In this document: positions 18,350 to 26,859 of the stretch, one piece after another
Position numbering within the stretch: position 1 is the stretch's first letter
Layout of the letters: the number at the start of each line of letters is the position of its first letter
Source of the DNA: Pseudarthrobacter sp. BIM B-2242
GTDB lineage: Bacteria > Actinomycetota > Actinomycetes > Actinomycetales > Micrococcaceae
Length of the DNA stretch: 64,000 bases
NCBI RefSeq assembly: GCF_014764445.1
Contig: NZ_CP061721.1
Span: forward strand, 3,658,001-3,722,000
Direction of reading: 5' to 3'
The notes under the pieces: model-generated
Databases searched by the model: none
Told to the model about the DNA's origin: nothing
What the model saw: the letters and a program-made list of their open reading frames with translations, nothing else
Position numbers and translations under genes: made by a program

Positions 18350-19530
18350 TTCATGCTCGCTTCCAGGAGGTCAACGTAGGTGATGTTCTCGGCGGCAACC
18401 CCGAAGGCTGCGGCACGAAGCAGCGTCTGGCCGGCCCAGGCCTGATGGGGTTTCATCTCATTCATCTTGTTGCCGTACGGCGAGGCTGAAGCGCCGCCGC
18501 CGTTCTTGCCGGCGATCTCCAGCGCGTCCACGTACTCCTCGTGGCTGACCACGCACATGGCATGGACCAGCGGGACATGGGTGGGATGGATGACCGTCTT
18601 GCCCAGCAGCCCGTTGGCCAGGTCCAGTTCGATTTCGCGGATGAGCCCGTCGAGGTTATTCGTCAGAATCCGGTCGCGCAGCGGCATCTCATTGGCGTCG
18701 GCGAAGGGAGTGCGCCGCAACAGCGGTCGCAGCACCCGCTCGCTGTTGCTGTAGTGCTCCCAGACCGGACCGGAGATCACGAACCCGCTGTCCGGCCGGC
18801 CCAGCATGTTCACGATGTCCCCGATCACTGCGGCGACCACCTTGACGTCGTAAATGGTCAGGTCCCGGGAGCGGCGCAGGCCGAAGGCACTGGACATGTC
18901 CGTGGCACCCACGCGGACGGCCAGGACATCCTCGCGGTTGGCCTGCAGCACGTCGCAGACACCGGTCAGGGTTTTGGTCCGGGTCTCGCCGTGGATCATG
19001 AGCGGAGATTCCATAATGGGCATGATCCGCAGCCGGCGGCCGTCACCGCGGGAAGCGTTGATCTCATGCAGGGCATCCAGGAACTGCTGCGCCCTGCCGG
19101 TTTCATTCTCAAACTTCGGGATGACGAAGCCCACCAGCATGTCCAGGGCGGTGCCGCAGCGGCGGGCCAGGCTCAGCATCTGTTCGGGGGTGCGGACCCG
19201 GAGGAACAGCAACGGCCCCCCGTCGGGTTTGAACGCGTCGTCGGGGCCGCCGGCATGCATCCGGGTCAGCGTGTCCACGACGTTGGTCTCGGCGGAGTCC
19301 ACCGCATCATCGGCGATGGAATCCTCAAGGCAGATCACCATGCTGAGGCAGCCGCGGGCCGCCTGTTTGCGGATGTCCTGCGCCAGGTTGGGGCGGTCCG
19401 CCGGAGTGTAGAGCGTGGCGCCCAGGGCCACGGCAAGCACCGCGGGGGCCGAGTCCAGGCTCAGCTCCTGTGGCGCGATGTGGAAAAGCCGCGAGGCATG
19501 CTCGTCGGTTAGGAAACTGAAATGGCGCAT
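18346..19530 (-). CDS. HpcH/HpaI aldolase / citrate lyase-like protein of the Ter module
   Basis: 394 residues of the CitE-like TIM-barrel family: LYTPADRPNLAQDI near the N-terminus, the acidic metal site in MVICLEDSIADDAV, the segment IMPIMESPLMIHGETRTKTL, and GKTVIHPTHVPLVH near the end. Relatives make or break C-C bonds of acyl-CoA or 2-oxo acids with Mg2+. In Ter operons this gene is a recurrent partner of the PRTase and HAD genes, so it probably acts on the same metabolite. Its stop overlaps the PRTase-fusion start. The upstream gene is nine bases away. Confidence 0.85.
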   Translation of the reverse strand: MRHFSFLTDEHASRLFHIAPQELSLDSAPAVLAVALGATLYTPADRPNLAQDIRKQAARGCLSMVICLEDSIADDAVDSAETNVVDTLTRMHAGGPDDAFKPDGGPLLFLRVRTPEQMLSLARRCGTALDMLVGFVIPKFENETGRAQQFLDALHEINASRGDGRRLRIMPIMESPLMIHGETRTKTLTGVCDVLQANREDVLAVRVGATDMSSAFGLRRSRDLTIYDVKVVAAVIGDIVNMLGRPDSGFVISGPVWEHYSNSERVLRPLLRRTPFADANEMPLRDRILTNNLDGLIREIELDLANGLLGKTVIHPTHVPLVHAMCVVSHEEYVDALEIAGKNGGGASASPYGNKMNEMKPHQAWAGQTLLRAAAFGVAAENITYVDLLEASMN

Positions 19531-19539
19531 GCCGTCCCG

Positions 19540-20355
19540 TCAGGGTCCCTGCCGGCGGGCGGCAGCTTGGGTGGTCATGGAAAAGCCGAATTCCTGCCAG
19601 TGCAAGGGGGCGTCGGCGCGGGCCGGCACCGGTTCGGCCCGAAGCTCGATGACGCCATCGATGGCGGTCAGGGACAGGATGTGCCCCGTCTCCCCGTCGG
19701 CTGCAGGCAGCGTCACGGTGCCGCCGTCGAAGATCTCCACGCTCAGCGGGGCCGAAGGGTGTCCGATAAAGAGCGCCCGCCGCAGTTCGCGGACATGCCG
19801 CAGCGCCACGACTGCCGTCCCGTCCACGTATCCAACAAGCGGGCGGTTGCCCGGGCATGTGACGGACGTGCCGGAGACCGTGCCGTCAACGGACATCGCC
19901 CCGGTCACGTGCTTTGAGCTTTCCCAGGCCGCCGAGGTTGCCCCCGTCACCAGCAGGCTGCCGATCGCCGACTGGCGCCGGTCAAGGCGGATCATGGGCG
20001 TCTGGGCGTTGAGCAGCCTGGTCTCGCCGATCCCGGGAGCAGGAAAGAGCCTGGTGGGCCGGTGCGCAGCCACGGGGCGGGCTCCGGCGGACGTGGTGGC
20101 CGCCGGCGTGGTGACTGTTGACGGGGCCGGTGCCGGGGATGCGGGCGCGGGGGTTCGGCTGAGGGACAGCGATGTGGCAGCTGCCGGAGCGGCAGTGGAC
20201 ACAGCGGACGACGGCGGTGCTGCCGCCGGGGCGGGTGCCGCGGCGGATGCTTCAGCGCGGGCGGCCGGCGCGGACGTGTCAGCGCGGGCGGCCGGCTTGA
20301 CGCGGCGGCTGAGGTAGGTGATGTCCGTGCGGAGGGTGGACCTGTTCAGTGCCAT
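19540..20355 (-). CDS. Ter-operon protein with Ala/Pro-rich linker, unrecognised
   Basis: 271 residues. The first 20 (NRSTLRTDITYLSRRVK) are basic. Residues about 22-100 are a low-complexity Ala/Pro/Ser/Thr stretch. The rest looks beta-rich (IGSLLVTGATSAAW, SVDGTVSGTSVTCPGN, VEIFDGGTVTLPAADG). I do not recognise a family. There is no signal peptide or membrane segment. It lies three bases after the TerD-like gene and nine before the aldolase, so it is co-expressed with the Ter module. The C-terminal domain could be a divergent TerD-type beta-sandwich, but the calcium-site signature is absent. The gene call rests on tight operon spacing and codon use like its neighbours. Confidence 0.65.
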   Translation of the reverse strand: MALNRSTLRTDITYLSRRVKPAARADTSAPAARAEASAAAPAPAAAPPSSAVSTAAPAAATSLSLSRTPAPASPAPAPSTVTTPAATTSAGARPVAAHRPTRLFPAPGIGETRLLNAQTPMIRLDRRQSAIGSLLVTGATSAAWESSKHVTGAMSVDGTVSGTSVTCPGNRPLVGYVDGTAVVALRHVRELRRALFIGHPSAPLSVEIFDGGTVTLPAADGETGHILSLTAIDGVIELRAEPVPARADAPLHWQEFGFSMTTQAAARRQGP

Positions 20356-20358
20356 CGC

Positions 20359-20910
20359 CTAGATGTCGAACCGGAAGTCGGCGGCGACGCCGCGCAGGCC
20401 GGTGGTGTAGCCCTGGCCCAGGGCCCGGAACTTCCAGTCCTCACGGTGGCGATACAGTTCGCCGAACATCATGGCGGTGATGTTGTCCTGCGGGGACTGG
20501 GGAATATCGAAGCGCACCAGCTCCTGGTTGTGTGCGGTAGCCACCCTGATGTACTGGCTGCGGATCGAAGAGAAGGTGCCGGGCCCGCGGAGATCGGGGT
20601 CGACGTAGACGATGAACGTGATCTTGGCGACGTTGTCCGGCACCAGGGACAGGTCCACGTCGATCTGCTCCTGGTCCTCGGTGCCGGCGAAAGCCACCGA
20701 ACCCTCGGGGCTGGCGATCTGGTTGAAGAACACCAGGTGATCATTCGAGATGGCCCGGCCGCCGGCGTCGCACATGATCGCCAGGGGAACCAGCTCGGAC
20801 TGCGGGCCCCGGCTGGGGATGGACTGCCAGCCCAGGCCGACCAGGATCCTGGTCAGTCCCGGGTTCTCGGCTGTCAGTGCGGCGTTGGCTCCTGCCACAA
20901 GCTTGCCCAT
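20359..20910 (-). CDS. TerD family protein, divergent copy
   Basis: 183 residues. The TerD fold is recognisable from ILVGLGWQS, HLVFFNQIASPEGSV, VDLSLVPDNVAKITFIVYVD, LVRFDIPQ, GELYRHREDWKFRALGQGY and the C-terminal phenylalanine/aspartate end. The acidic GDN...GDDE loop that binds calcium in typical TerD proteins is replaced here (FAGTEDQEQIDVD), so metal binding may be weaker or lost. The ATG overlaps the stop of the upstream gene by one base. It acts in the cytoplasm, probably at the membrane surface with TelA, as proposed for Ter systems. Confidence 0.85.
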   Translation of the reverse strand: MGKLVAGANAALTAENPGLTRILVGLGWQSIPSRGPQSELVPLAIMCDAGGRAISNDHLVFFNQIASPEGSVAFAGTEDQEQIDVDLSLVPDNVAKITFIVYVDPDLRGPGTFSSIRSQYIRVATAHNQELVRFDIPQSPQDNITAMMFGELYRHREDWKFRALGQGYTTGLRGVAADFRFDI

Positions 20911-21413
20911 CAGCGGCCTTCCAGACGTAGCGCGGACGGCGCGAACTTGTCCTCGAGGAACCGGCCGTGGGTGGACAGCTCGGCAATGGCACCGATCCGA
21001 ACCTGGTTGGCCAGGTCCCGGGCGATCTCCTCGAGCGTGGCGAGCTGTTCCGCCAGCAGCTGCGTTGGCCCGGACTCTTCAGTCCTGGCACTGTCCGGGA
21101 GCGCCAGGTAGGTGCGCAGCGGATCCGGGATGTAGCTGCAGACGATGGAATTCAGCAGCACCTGCTGTTCCATCGAAGCGCCCTGCTCGGACATATGGCT
21201 GACCAACGGGCGCAGCACATCGTCGATCTGGCGCAGCTGCGAGGAGACCAACGTCGGCAGTTCAGCGCCGGTCCGCCGGATGGCGCTGCGCAGGTTGTCC
21301 AAGGATGCGGCGGCCTGCGCCAACTCGGCGTCGGCCGTTGGCTCGGAGGCCTGTTCGGCGATGCCCGGCACGGGGGCAGCGCCGAACAGGGAGCCGATGA
21401 ACTTACCAATCAC
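20910..21413 (-). CDS. Small helical protein of the Ter operon, unrecognised
   Basis: 167 residues, mostly predicted helix by eye (AELAQAAASLDNLRSAIRR, LSSQLRQIDDVLRPL-type heptads, LLAEQLATLEEIARDLANQ). The N-terminus IGKFIGSLFGAA is mildly hydrophobic but too short for a membrane span. I do not recognise the family. It sits between telA (31 bases upstream) and a TerD gene (one-base overlap), so it is probably a partner of TelA or TerD. It could be a coiled-coil adaptor. No catalytic residues stand out. Confidence 0.65.
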   Translation of the reverse strand: MIGKFIGSLFGAAPVPGIAEQASEPTADAELAQAAASLDNLRSAIRRTGAELPTLVSSQLRQIDDVLRPLVSHMSEQGASMEQQVLLNSIVCSYIPDPLRTYLALPDSARTEESGPTQLLAEQLATLEEIARDLANQVRIGAIAELSTHGRFLEDKFAPSALRLEGR

Positions 21414-21444
21414 TGCGGTACCGCCTGCTGCTTTCCGCTGTCAT

Positions 21445-22638
21445 TTAGTCTGTCTGGCCCTGCCGTGCGCGTTCCAGGTAGGGCCGGGCCTTCTGCACGC
21501 TGGCTTCGAGGGCACCGACGGTGCTCTCCATGTTCTTGGCAGCCTCCGACCGGAAGGTGTCAATGGCATCCATCGTGGCGAAGACATTGTCGAAGGCCTT
21601 CTGGAGCGTCTCCACGCTGACACCGGAGCTGGAAGCCTGCTGGTGGATCCGGGCAGTCTGGTCCTTGAGCATTTCGCTGGTGCTCAGGATCATGTTGTTG
21701 GTGGTGGTGTTGACGGCGTCGATCTGGTCCAGGACCATCTTCTGGTTGGCGAGGGCCTGGGCCACGATCACAGCAGTACGCAGGGCCGAGATGGTGGTGG
21801 TCCGCGCCCGCTCAACACCCTTGATCAGTTCCACGTTGTTCTTGCGGATCAGGTCCATCGCCAGGTATCCCTGAACGGAGACGGCGAGCTGGGTCAGGAT
21901 GTCCTGGTGGCGTTGGCGGACCGGGAACAGGACGTCCGCCTCCATTTTCTGGGCTTCGGTGATCTGACCGGCGGCGCGGGCGGAGTCGATCTTCTCCACG
22001 CAGGCTGCGTCCAGGGCCTTGGCGAACACGGCATATTCACTCAGTGCCTGCATCGTTTCCCAGAGCTGGACCTTTTCGTTGGCCAGGCTGGCATTGTCCT
22101 TGAGCAGCTCGTCCTGGCCTGTCATCAGGGACTTGATGATCTGGTTCAGCTGGGTCTGAGCCGACTCGTATTTCTGGAAGTACTTGGCCAGCTTGTTGCC
22201 GCCGGGGATGAAGCCCAGGATTTTTTTGCCCACGCTCAGGTTGGCCTGGTTGGGGGTGAGGTCCTCCACCGTGCTCCGCAGCTCACCGAGGGTGTTGGCG
22301 ACCGCCACCTGGGCGCTGTTCCCGGACTTCTTGGCGCCGGCAATGGATGTCGAGGAACGTTCCAGCAGCCTGCTGGAGGAGTTGCTGGACGCCGTGATCT
22401 CGGCGCTGCCGATCTTGTTGATGCCGTCCACCTGTGAGGAGAACTCCGGGCTGCGCGCGTCCAGCGTGGCCAGTCCGGCCACGAACTCCCTGGCCTGCCT
22501 GTCGATCTCGGCCCGCCGTTCGTCGGGGACCGGCACCATGCCGGGAGCTTCTTCGGGCTGAACAATGGCGGGGGCTTCCGGGGCATGGAGCACCAATGAA
22601 GCCTCTGCGGCGTCGGGGGGAGTCAACGGAGAATTCAT
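21445..22638 (-). CDS. telA: Toxic anion resistance protein TelA
   Basis: 397 residues. Characteristic TelA segments are visible: FVAGLATLDARSPEF near residue 53, FIPGGNKLAKYFQKYESAQTQ-type 'GN-L-KY--KY' motif, LLKDNASLANEKVQLWETM, and the long helical C-terminal half with MDLIRKNNVELIKGVERART. TelA proteins are cytoplasmic coiled-coil proteins linked with tellurite and toxic anion tolerance, phage and membrane stress; the mechanism is not settled. An AAAAGG site precedes the ATG. A 13-bp hairpin lies in the 119-base gap that separates it from the upstream terD. Confidence 0.9.
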   Translation of the reverse strand: MNSPLTPPDAAEASLVLHAPEAPAIVQPEEAPGMVPVPDERRAEIDRQAREFVAGLATLDARSPEFSSQVDGINKIGSAEITASSNSSSRLLERSSTSIAGAKKSGNSAQVAVANTLGELRSTVEDLTPNQANLSVGKKILGFIPGGNKLAKYFQKYESAQTQLNQIIKSLMTGQDELLKDNASLANEKVQLWETMQALSEYAVFAKALDAACVEKIDSARAAGQITEAQKMEADVLFPVRQRHQDILTQLAVSVQGYLAMDLIRKNNVELIKGVERARTTTISALRTAVIVAQALANQKMVLDQIDAVNTTTNNMILSTSEMLKDQTARIHQQASSSGVSVETLQKAFDNVFATMDAIDTFRSEAAKNMESTVGALEASVQKARPYLERARQGQTD

Positions 22639-22660
22639 GATGCTGCCTTTTCAAGAGTTC

Positions 22661-22696
22661 GGTGGTGTCCCGGTTTCGATGTGCCGGGACACCACC
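22661..22696 (-). other. Intra-operon hairpin upstream of telA
   Basis: GGTGGTGTCCCGG (22661-22673) and its exact complement (22684-22696) form a 13-bp stem with a ten-base loop. On the minus strand it lies between the terD stop (22758) and the telA start (22638), 22 bases before telA. No T-run follows, so it could be an mRNA processing or stability element, or a partial terminator that lowers telA expression relative to the terD genes. Confidence 0.6.
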
Positions 22697-22757
22697 TCAG
22701 GTGGAAACGATGCGGAGCCGAAGGAGCGGTCCGGACCTCATCAGTCCGGGGTACTCA

Positions 22758-23339
22758 TCAGCTAAGGTCGACGCCGAAGTCCTTGGCGATGCCTGCGAGT
22801 CCGGTGGCGTATCCCTGGCCGACGGCCTTGAACTTCCAGTCACCGTTGTTGCGGTAGACCTCGGCAAAAATCATCGACGTTTCGGGCGCGGCGTCCTCGC
22901 TCAGGTCGTAGCGGACGATTTCCTTGTCGTCGACCTGGTTGATCACGCGGCAGTAGGCGCTGCGCACCTGGCCGAAGTTCTGGCCGCGCGTTTCGCCCTG
23001 GTCGATGGAGACCACAATGACAACGCGTTCGACGTCGGCCGCCACCAGGGAGAGATCCACCAGGATCTGCTCGTCGTCGCCGGCGCCTTCGCCGGACCGG
23101 TTATCACCCAGGTGGGTGACGGAGCCGTCCGCGGCAGCGGGCTGGTTGTAGAAAATGAAGTCCGCTGAGGACCGGACCTTGCCGTCCGCGGCAATCAGGA
23201 GGGCGGAGGCGTCGAGGTCAAAAGCCTCGCCCGTCGTCGTACGCGGGTCCCAGCCCAGCCCAACTACAGCCTTCGACAGACCTGGTGCGCTCTTCGTCAG
23301 GGACAGATTGCTGCCTTTGGTAAGGGTTAGTCCTGCCAT
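22758..23339 (-). CDS. terD: TerD family protein (copy 3 in operon order)
   Basis: 193 residues: LTLTKGSNLSLTK start, GLGWDPRTT, DLDASALL, DFIFYNQ, GDNRSGEGAGDDE and MIFAEVYRNNGDWKFKAVGQ, the full TerD signature with the paired acidic loops that bind calcium. The ATG at 23339 has GAAGGA ten bases upstream; the open frame extends further without similarity. It is nearly a duplicate of the next upstream gene (23378-23959). Role by family: calcium-binding component of the TerD/TelA stress complex at the inner membrane surface. Confidence 0.9.
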   Translation of the reverse strand: MAGLTLTKGSNLSLTKSAPGLSKAVVGLGWDPRTTTGEAFDLDASALLIAADGKVRSSADFIFYNQPAAADGSVTHLGDNRSGEGAGDDEQILVDLSLVAADVERVVIVVSIDQGETRGQNFGQVRSAYCRVINQVDDKEIVRYDLSEDAAPETSMIFAEVYRNNGDWKFKAVGQGYATGLAGIAKDFGVDLS

Positions 23340-23377
23340 GTTTGTACCATTCCTTCGTGTTGAATCGGTCGTGCGAA

Positions 23378-23959
23378 CTAGTCCAGCGAAATGCCGAAAT
23401 CCGTGGCGATGCCGTGGAGGCCCGTGGCATAGCCTTGGCCAACCGCCCGGAACTTCCATTCGGCACGGTTGCGGTAAATCTCGGCGAAAATCATTGACGT
23501 TTCAGGTGCCGCGTCCTCGCTCAAATCGTAGCGGACCACTTCCTGGTCCGTGTCCTGGTTCAGCACACGGCAGTACGCGCCGCGGATCTGGCCGAAGTTC
23601 TGGCCACGGACATCCGCCTGGTCGATGGACACAACGATGACAACGCGGTCCACGTCTGCTGCGATCAGGCTGAGGTCGATCAGGATCTGTTCATCGTCGC
23701 CGTCGCCCACACCGCTGCGGTTGTCGCCCTGGTGGACCACTGACCCGTCTTTGGCCTGGAGCTGGTTGTAGAAGATGAAGTCGTCCTGGGACCGGACCTT
23801 GCCGTCCGCCCCGACAAGGAGCGCCGAAGCGTCCAGGTCGAAGGCTTCGCCGCTGGTGGTCCTGGGATCCCAGCCCAGGCCGATCAGGGCCCGCTCCAGG
23901 CCCGGATCGGCCTTGGTGAGGGAGAGATTATTGCCTTTGGTAAGGGTCAGGCTCGACAA
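23378..23959 (-). CDS. terD: TerD family protein (copy 2 in operon order)
   Basis: 193 residues with SLTLTKGNNLSLTK, GLGWDPRTTSGEAF, DLDASALLVG, DFIFYNQLQ, GDNRSGVGDGDDEQ and MIFAEIYRNRAEWKFRAVGQ. The acidic calcium-site loops are intact. Translation appears to start at a TTG (23959) with GAAGGA about ten bases upstream; there is no ATG nearby that keeps the first beta strand. The neighbouring terD at 22758-23339 is so similar that the pair most likely arose by tandem duplication. Gaps of 21 and 38 bases to the adjacent terD genes. Confidence 0.9.
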   Translation of the reverse strand: MSSLTLTKGNNLSLTKADPGLERALIGLGWDPRTTSGEAFDLDASALLVGADGKVRSQDDFIFYNQLQAKDGSVVHQGDNRSGVGDGDDEQILIDLSLIAADVDRVVIVVSIDQADVRGQNFGQIRGAYCRVLNQDTDQEVVRYDLSEDAAPETSMIFAEIYRNRAEWKFRAVGQGYATGLHGIATDFGISLD

Positions 23960-23980
23960 AATAATTGATCCTTCGAACGG

Positions 23981-24571
23981 CTAGAGGACGGCAGCGGCCG
24001 GTGCAATCAGATCCGCGACCGAGCGGCCCTGGGCGCGCTCACCGATTGCCTTGAACGTCCAGCCCGCGCCGTCACGGGACACCTTGGACATGATCATGGC
24101 CGAATGGGTACCCGAGTCGGTCAGCTGGTACTTGGCGATTTCCGGGCTTCCCGCGGTCGAGTCGTCCACCAGGCGGCAGAAGGCATTCTGCACCTGGTCG
24201 AAAGTCTGGCCGGTGTAGCTGCTGATGACGAACACGATGTGTGCCACGGCCGGGGAGACAAGCTCCAGGTTGACCAGGATCGTCTCATCATCGCCGGCGC
24301 CGTCGCCGGTCAGGTTGTCCCCGGTGTGGCGCGTGGAGCCGTCCTTGCTTTGCAGCTGGTTGTACCAGACCTGGTCCAGGGCCCTCCCGGACGCGTCGAA
24401 GAAAATGGCCGAGGCATCGAGGTCCACCTCTACGGTCTTGGCCTTTCCAAAAAAGCCCTTTTTGACCGGAGCCGCCGAGTCCCAGCCCAGGCCCATCTTG
24501 GTTTTTGTGAGCGAACCGCCGTCTTTTTTGGTCAGCGACAGCGACTGGCCCTTCTGCAAGCTCAAACCCAT
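23981..24571 (-). CDS. terD: TerD family protein, first gene of the Ter operon
   Basis: 196 residues: LSLQKGQSLSLTKKDG, MGLGWDSA, VDLDASAIFFDASG, VWYNQLQSKDGSTRHTGDN, GDGAGDDE, MIMSKVSRDGAGWTFKAIGE. It has an insertion after the GLGWD strand (PVKKGFFGKAKT) and a shorter C-terminus than its neighbours, as in the TerD/TerZ-like subgroup. Calcium-site acids are conserved. The ATG has GGAGG nine bases upstream. It heads a run of ten minus-strand genes reaching 14979 with short gaps or overlaps, so the operon promoter should be in 24572-24952. Confidence 0.9.
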   Translation of the reverse strand: MGLSLQKGQSLSLTKKDGGSLTKTKMGLGWDSAAPVKKGFFGKAKTVEVDLDASAIFFDASGRALDQVWYNQLQSKDGSTRHTGDNLTGDGAGDDETILVNLELVSPAVAHIVFVISSYTGQTFDQVQNAFCRLVDDSTAGSPEIAKYQLTDSGTHSAMIMSKVSRDGAGWTFKAIGERAQGRSVADLIAPAAAVL

Positions 24572-24952
24572 AATTTCTCAACCTCCAGCTAGTGTGAAAA
24601 TACTCGCGTCCTCAATTCCCAACGTGCCCGCCCATGCCCTAGTTCCTTATCTACATGTGACGTTAGCCGGGGTGAGGACGCAGACCATGCCGATCAGGCC
24701 GGACTCGAGAGCGATCCTAGCCGGAATAGAGATAAGTGCGAAGCCCCTTTACGCTGGCGGCAAAATCAGCGAAGCGACGAATGCATGAACCCACGGTAAA
24801 CGCCCCGTGCAATTGAGAAATTTTGGCAATCCGGCCTCCGGGCGGATGCGCTCCAAAATTGGGCCGTGGCGCGGGCGGAGCCGGACAAGGCGGCCGTGTA
24901 TGGTCTCGTCTAATTGACGAATTCAGAAGGGACTGAGTTCAATTGGGGGAAA
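24572..24952. other. Divergent non-coding gap with Ter operon promoter region
   Basis: About 380 bases between the divergent Ter operon and the restriction-like gene. No open frame here looks real. The gap is less GC-rich than the coding regions around it (for example near 24590-24660 and 24770-24830) and must carry the promoters of both directions. I could not identify a clear -35/-10 pair, operator or hairpin. Confidence 0.5.
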
Positions 24953-26004
24953 ATGACTGACTTGAAGTATCAGGCGCGCCTGCAGGTATTGTCCCAGTGG
25001 GCCACTGACGCAGCCGGGCAGGGCCACCTTGTGCCGCGCATCGCGGATCTGGAGGCAATCTCCGCGGCGAGGACCGTCGAGGCCCCGGGGGTCAGCAGGG
25101 ACGTTGTCGAGCCGTGGTTGCCGACCATCCAGTGGCTGTTGAAACAGGCGGCCTTTGGTGTGGTGGACGCACATGCCCAGCTCCCCGACGAACTGTCGCG
25201 TCCCTTGGGCGCCGCCGTTGAGCTGCCGGCGCCGCCGGTGATGGAAGTCAGCCTGGTGGCAGTGGACACCGCCGAAGCCGTCACGGTGGTCGCGGAGATT
25301 AAGCCCGCGCCGCCGGCCGCCAAGGTACCGAAGTGGGAGTCCGAGGCCCACGAGCAGGTGAAAGCTGCCGTGCAGCGGTTCACCAAGCCACTCCATGATC
25401 TCCTGGCCCGTGATGCCAACGAGGGTGACACCCGCCTGTTGATCACGGACATGCTCTGCGAGGGATTGGGTTACGACAAATTCCGCGATCTGACCACCGA
25501 ATACATGGTCAAGCAGGATTTCGCGGACTACGGCGTCAGGATTGATAAACAGCTCATTGTGTTCATCGAGGTCAAGCGGGTGAGCCAAAACTCAGCGAGC
25601 GCCACCTTCGCCAGGTCCAGATGTATGCGGTCAACGAGGGTGTGGAGTGGATGATCCTCACCAACGGCCAGGTCTGGCAGGCGTACCACCTCACCGGCGG
25701 GCTCCCAGTGATTGTGAATCTCGCCTTCGAAATTGACCTCCTCGGCCCCGAGCCGCTGGAGGAAAAAGCGGACAAGATGTTCTTCCTCCACCGGGAAGCA
25801 CTCAAGCGCCGCCGGATCGATGAGCTGTGGAAGCACCGGGCGGCAACATCGCCGGATGCGCTTCTGGACATCATCCTGTCCGACTCGGTGCTGGACGTCA
25901 TCCGCAAGGAAATCAAGCGGAACACCGGGATCACCACAACGGTCCAGACGCTGGCGGCCGTGATCCGGACAGAAATCGTCGACCCGAAGCTTCGCAACAG
26001 GTAA
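24953..26004 (+). pseudogene. Restriction endonuclease-like protein gene with one frameshift
   Basis: Frame one (24953 to about 25590) encodes KYQARLQVLSQWATDA..., then LLITDMLCEGLGYDKFRDLTTEY, DYGVRIDKQLIVFIEVKR. The D...EVK pattern is that of the HsdR N-terminal / type I restriction-like nuclease fold. The frame then breaks. Adding one A to the four-A run at 25587-25590 continues the protein as SQKLSERHLRQVQMYAVNEG, VEWMILTNGQVWQAYHL and on to the stop at 26004, about 350 residues in all. The ATG at 24953 follows GGGGGAAA; an in-frame TTG at 24914 is possible. There is no helicase domain, so it is not a complete HsdR. It is either a broken gene or a homopolymer sequencing error. Confidence 0.75.
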
Positions 26005-26007
26005 GGC

Positions 26008-26037
26008 GGCCGACGGCGGGACCCCCCGCCGTCGGCC
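26008..26037. repeat. Palindromic gene-end element, copy C
   Basis: A perfect 13-bp inverted repeat, GGCCGACGGCGGG (26008-26020) and complement (26025-26037), loop ACCC. It begins three bases after the stop of the restriction-like gene. It shares the core with copies A, B, D and E. Confidence 0.85.
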
Positions 26038-26132
26038 GGTTCTGCGGGCTGCGAATTGGGGGAAGTGCTGGTCCGGGCATCGGTCTAAGCTTGTAGGACC
26101 AGCAGCTCTCTTCCACTACCGGGGAGGTCATC

Positions 26133-26456
26133 GTGGACGCTGAAACGGCCACTGTGATTGGCCATGATGTCACCACCATCACCTGCGTCTGCGGCAACAC
26201 CGTCAGCAAGGACGGGCTGATCCAGGCCAATTCACAGGGCGTCCCTGTCCATAACGCTGACGACACCCCCGTTCCCCCGGAGCTGGCGGCCTGGCCTGAC
26301 GACGAGGATCTCTACACGCTGTGCCCCGCCTGCGGCCGCGTGTACAGCGACTCGGTGGTCGAAGAGACCGGGACCGCGCCCGTTGCTTTCCGGGTAGACG
26401 TCGCAAGCGAGCGAATTGCCGAGGCCATCCGGGTCCACTGGAGCCTTAGCACGTAG
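26133..26456 (+). CDS. Hypothetical protein with four-cysteine zinc-ribbon-like pattern
   Basis: 107 residues from a GTG with GGGGAGG five bases upstream, a strong start. Cysteines occur as CVCG (about residues 18-21) and CPACG (about 68-72), which could hold one zinc ion. Between them is an acidic segment ending LAAWPDDEDLYTL. I do not recognise a named family; it resembles small actinobacterial proteins of unknown function. There is no signal peptide or membrane span. It stands alone between palindrome C and a convergent small gene. Confidence 0.65.
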   Translation: MDAETATVIGHDVTTITCVCGNTVSKDGLIQANSQGVPVHNADDTPVPPELAAWPDDEDLYTLCPACGRVYSDSVVEETGTAPVAFRVDVASERIAEAIRVHWSLST

Positions 26457-26483
26457 GACTTGGCCCGGGACCAGACCCGATGG

Positions 26484-26723
26484 CTAAGTCGACGCGTCCC
26501 GTTCGATTTCCTCCGCAAGGTCGTCCACCTCTTCGGGCGGCAACTCGATGCCCGCCTTGTCGAAGCGCTCCTCGAGAACGTGGCTGACGTCGTCCTCCAC
26601 GTGCCCCAGACGAATCTCGTGAACGATTTCTTCGGCGATGCTTTCGGGGGTTTCGGTGTGCTCCGACACGACGCTGTCGCCGTCAAGAGGGGCACCCGCG
26701 GTATCAGCTCCTGATTCGCTCAT
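26484..26723 (-). CDS. Small acidic hypothetical protein
   Basis: 79 residues, strongly acidic (for example ESIAEEIVHEIRLGHVEDDV and PEEVDDLAEEIERDAS), probably helical. No family recognised. The ribosome site before the ATG is weak, so the call rests on the open frame, codon use typical of the window and the lack of a better gene on the opposite strand. Convergent with the zinc-ribbon-like gene. Confidence 0.5.
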   Translation of the reverse strand: MSESGADTAGAPLDGDSVVSEHTETPESIAEEIVHEIRLGHVEDDVSHVLEERFDKAGIELPPEEVDDLAEEIERDAST

Positions 26724-26859
26724 AACTCATGGTGGCCGGTCGGCATGGGGCCGTCAATGACTCCGGCCCTTGGCCGGCAGGCAGCGTTGGAGCTTAGGGT
26801 GGGCATACCTGGACCGCATGAAGCGACCGGCCTAACGAGGCATCAGAGTTTGGGCCAAG

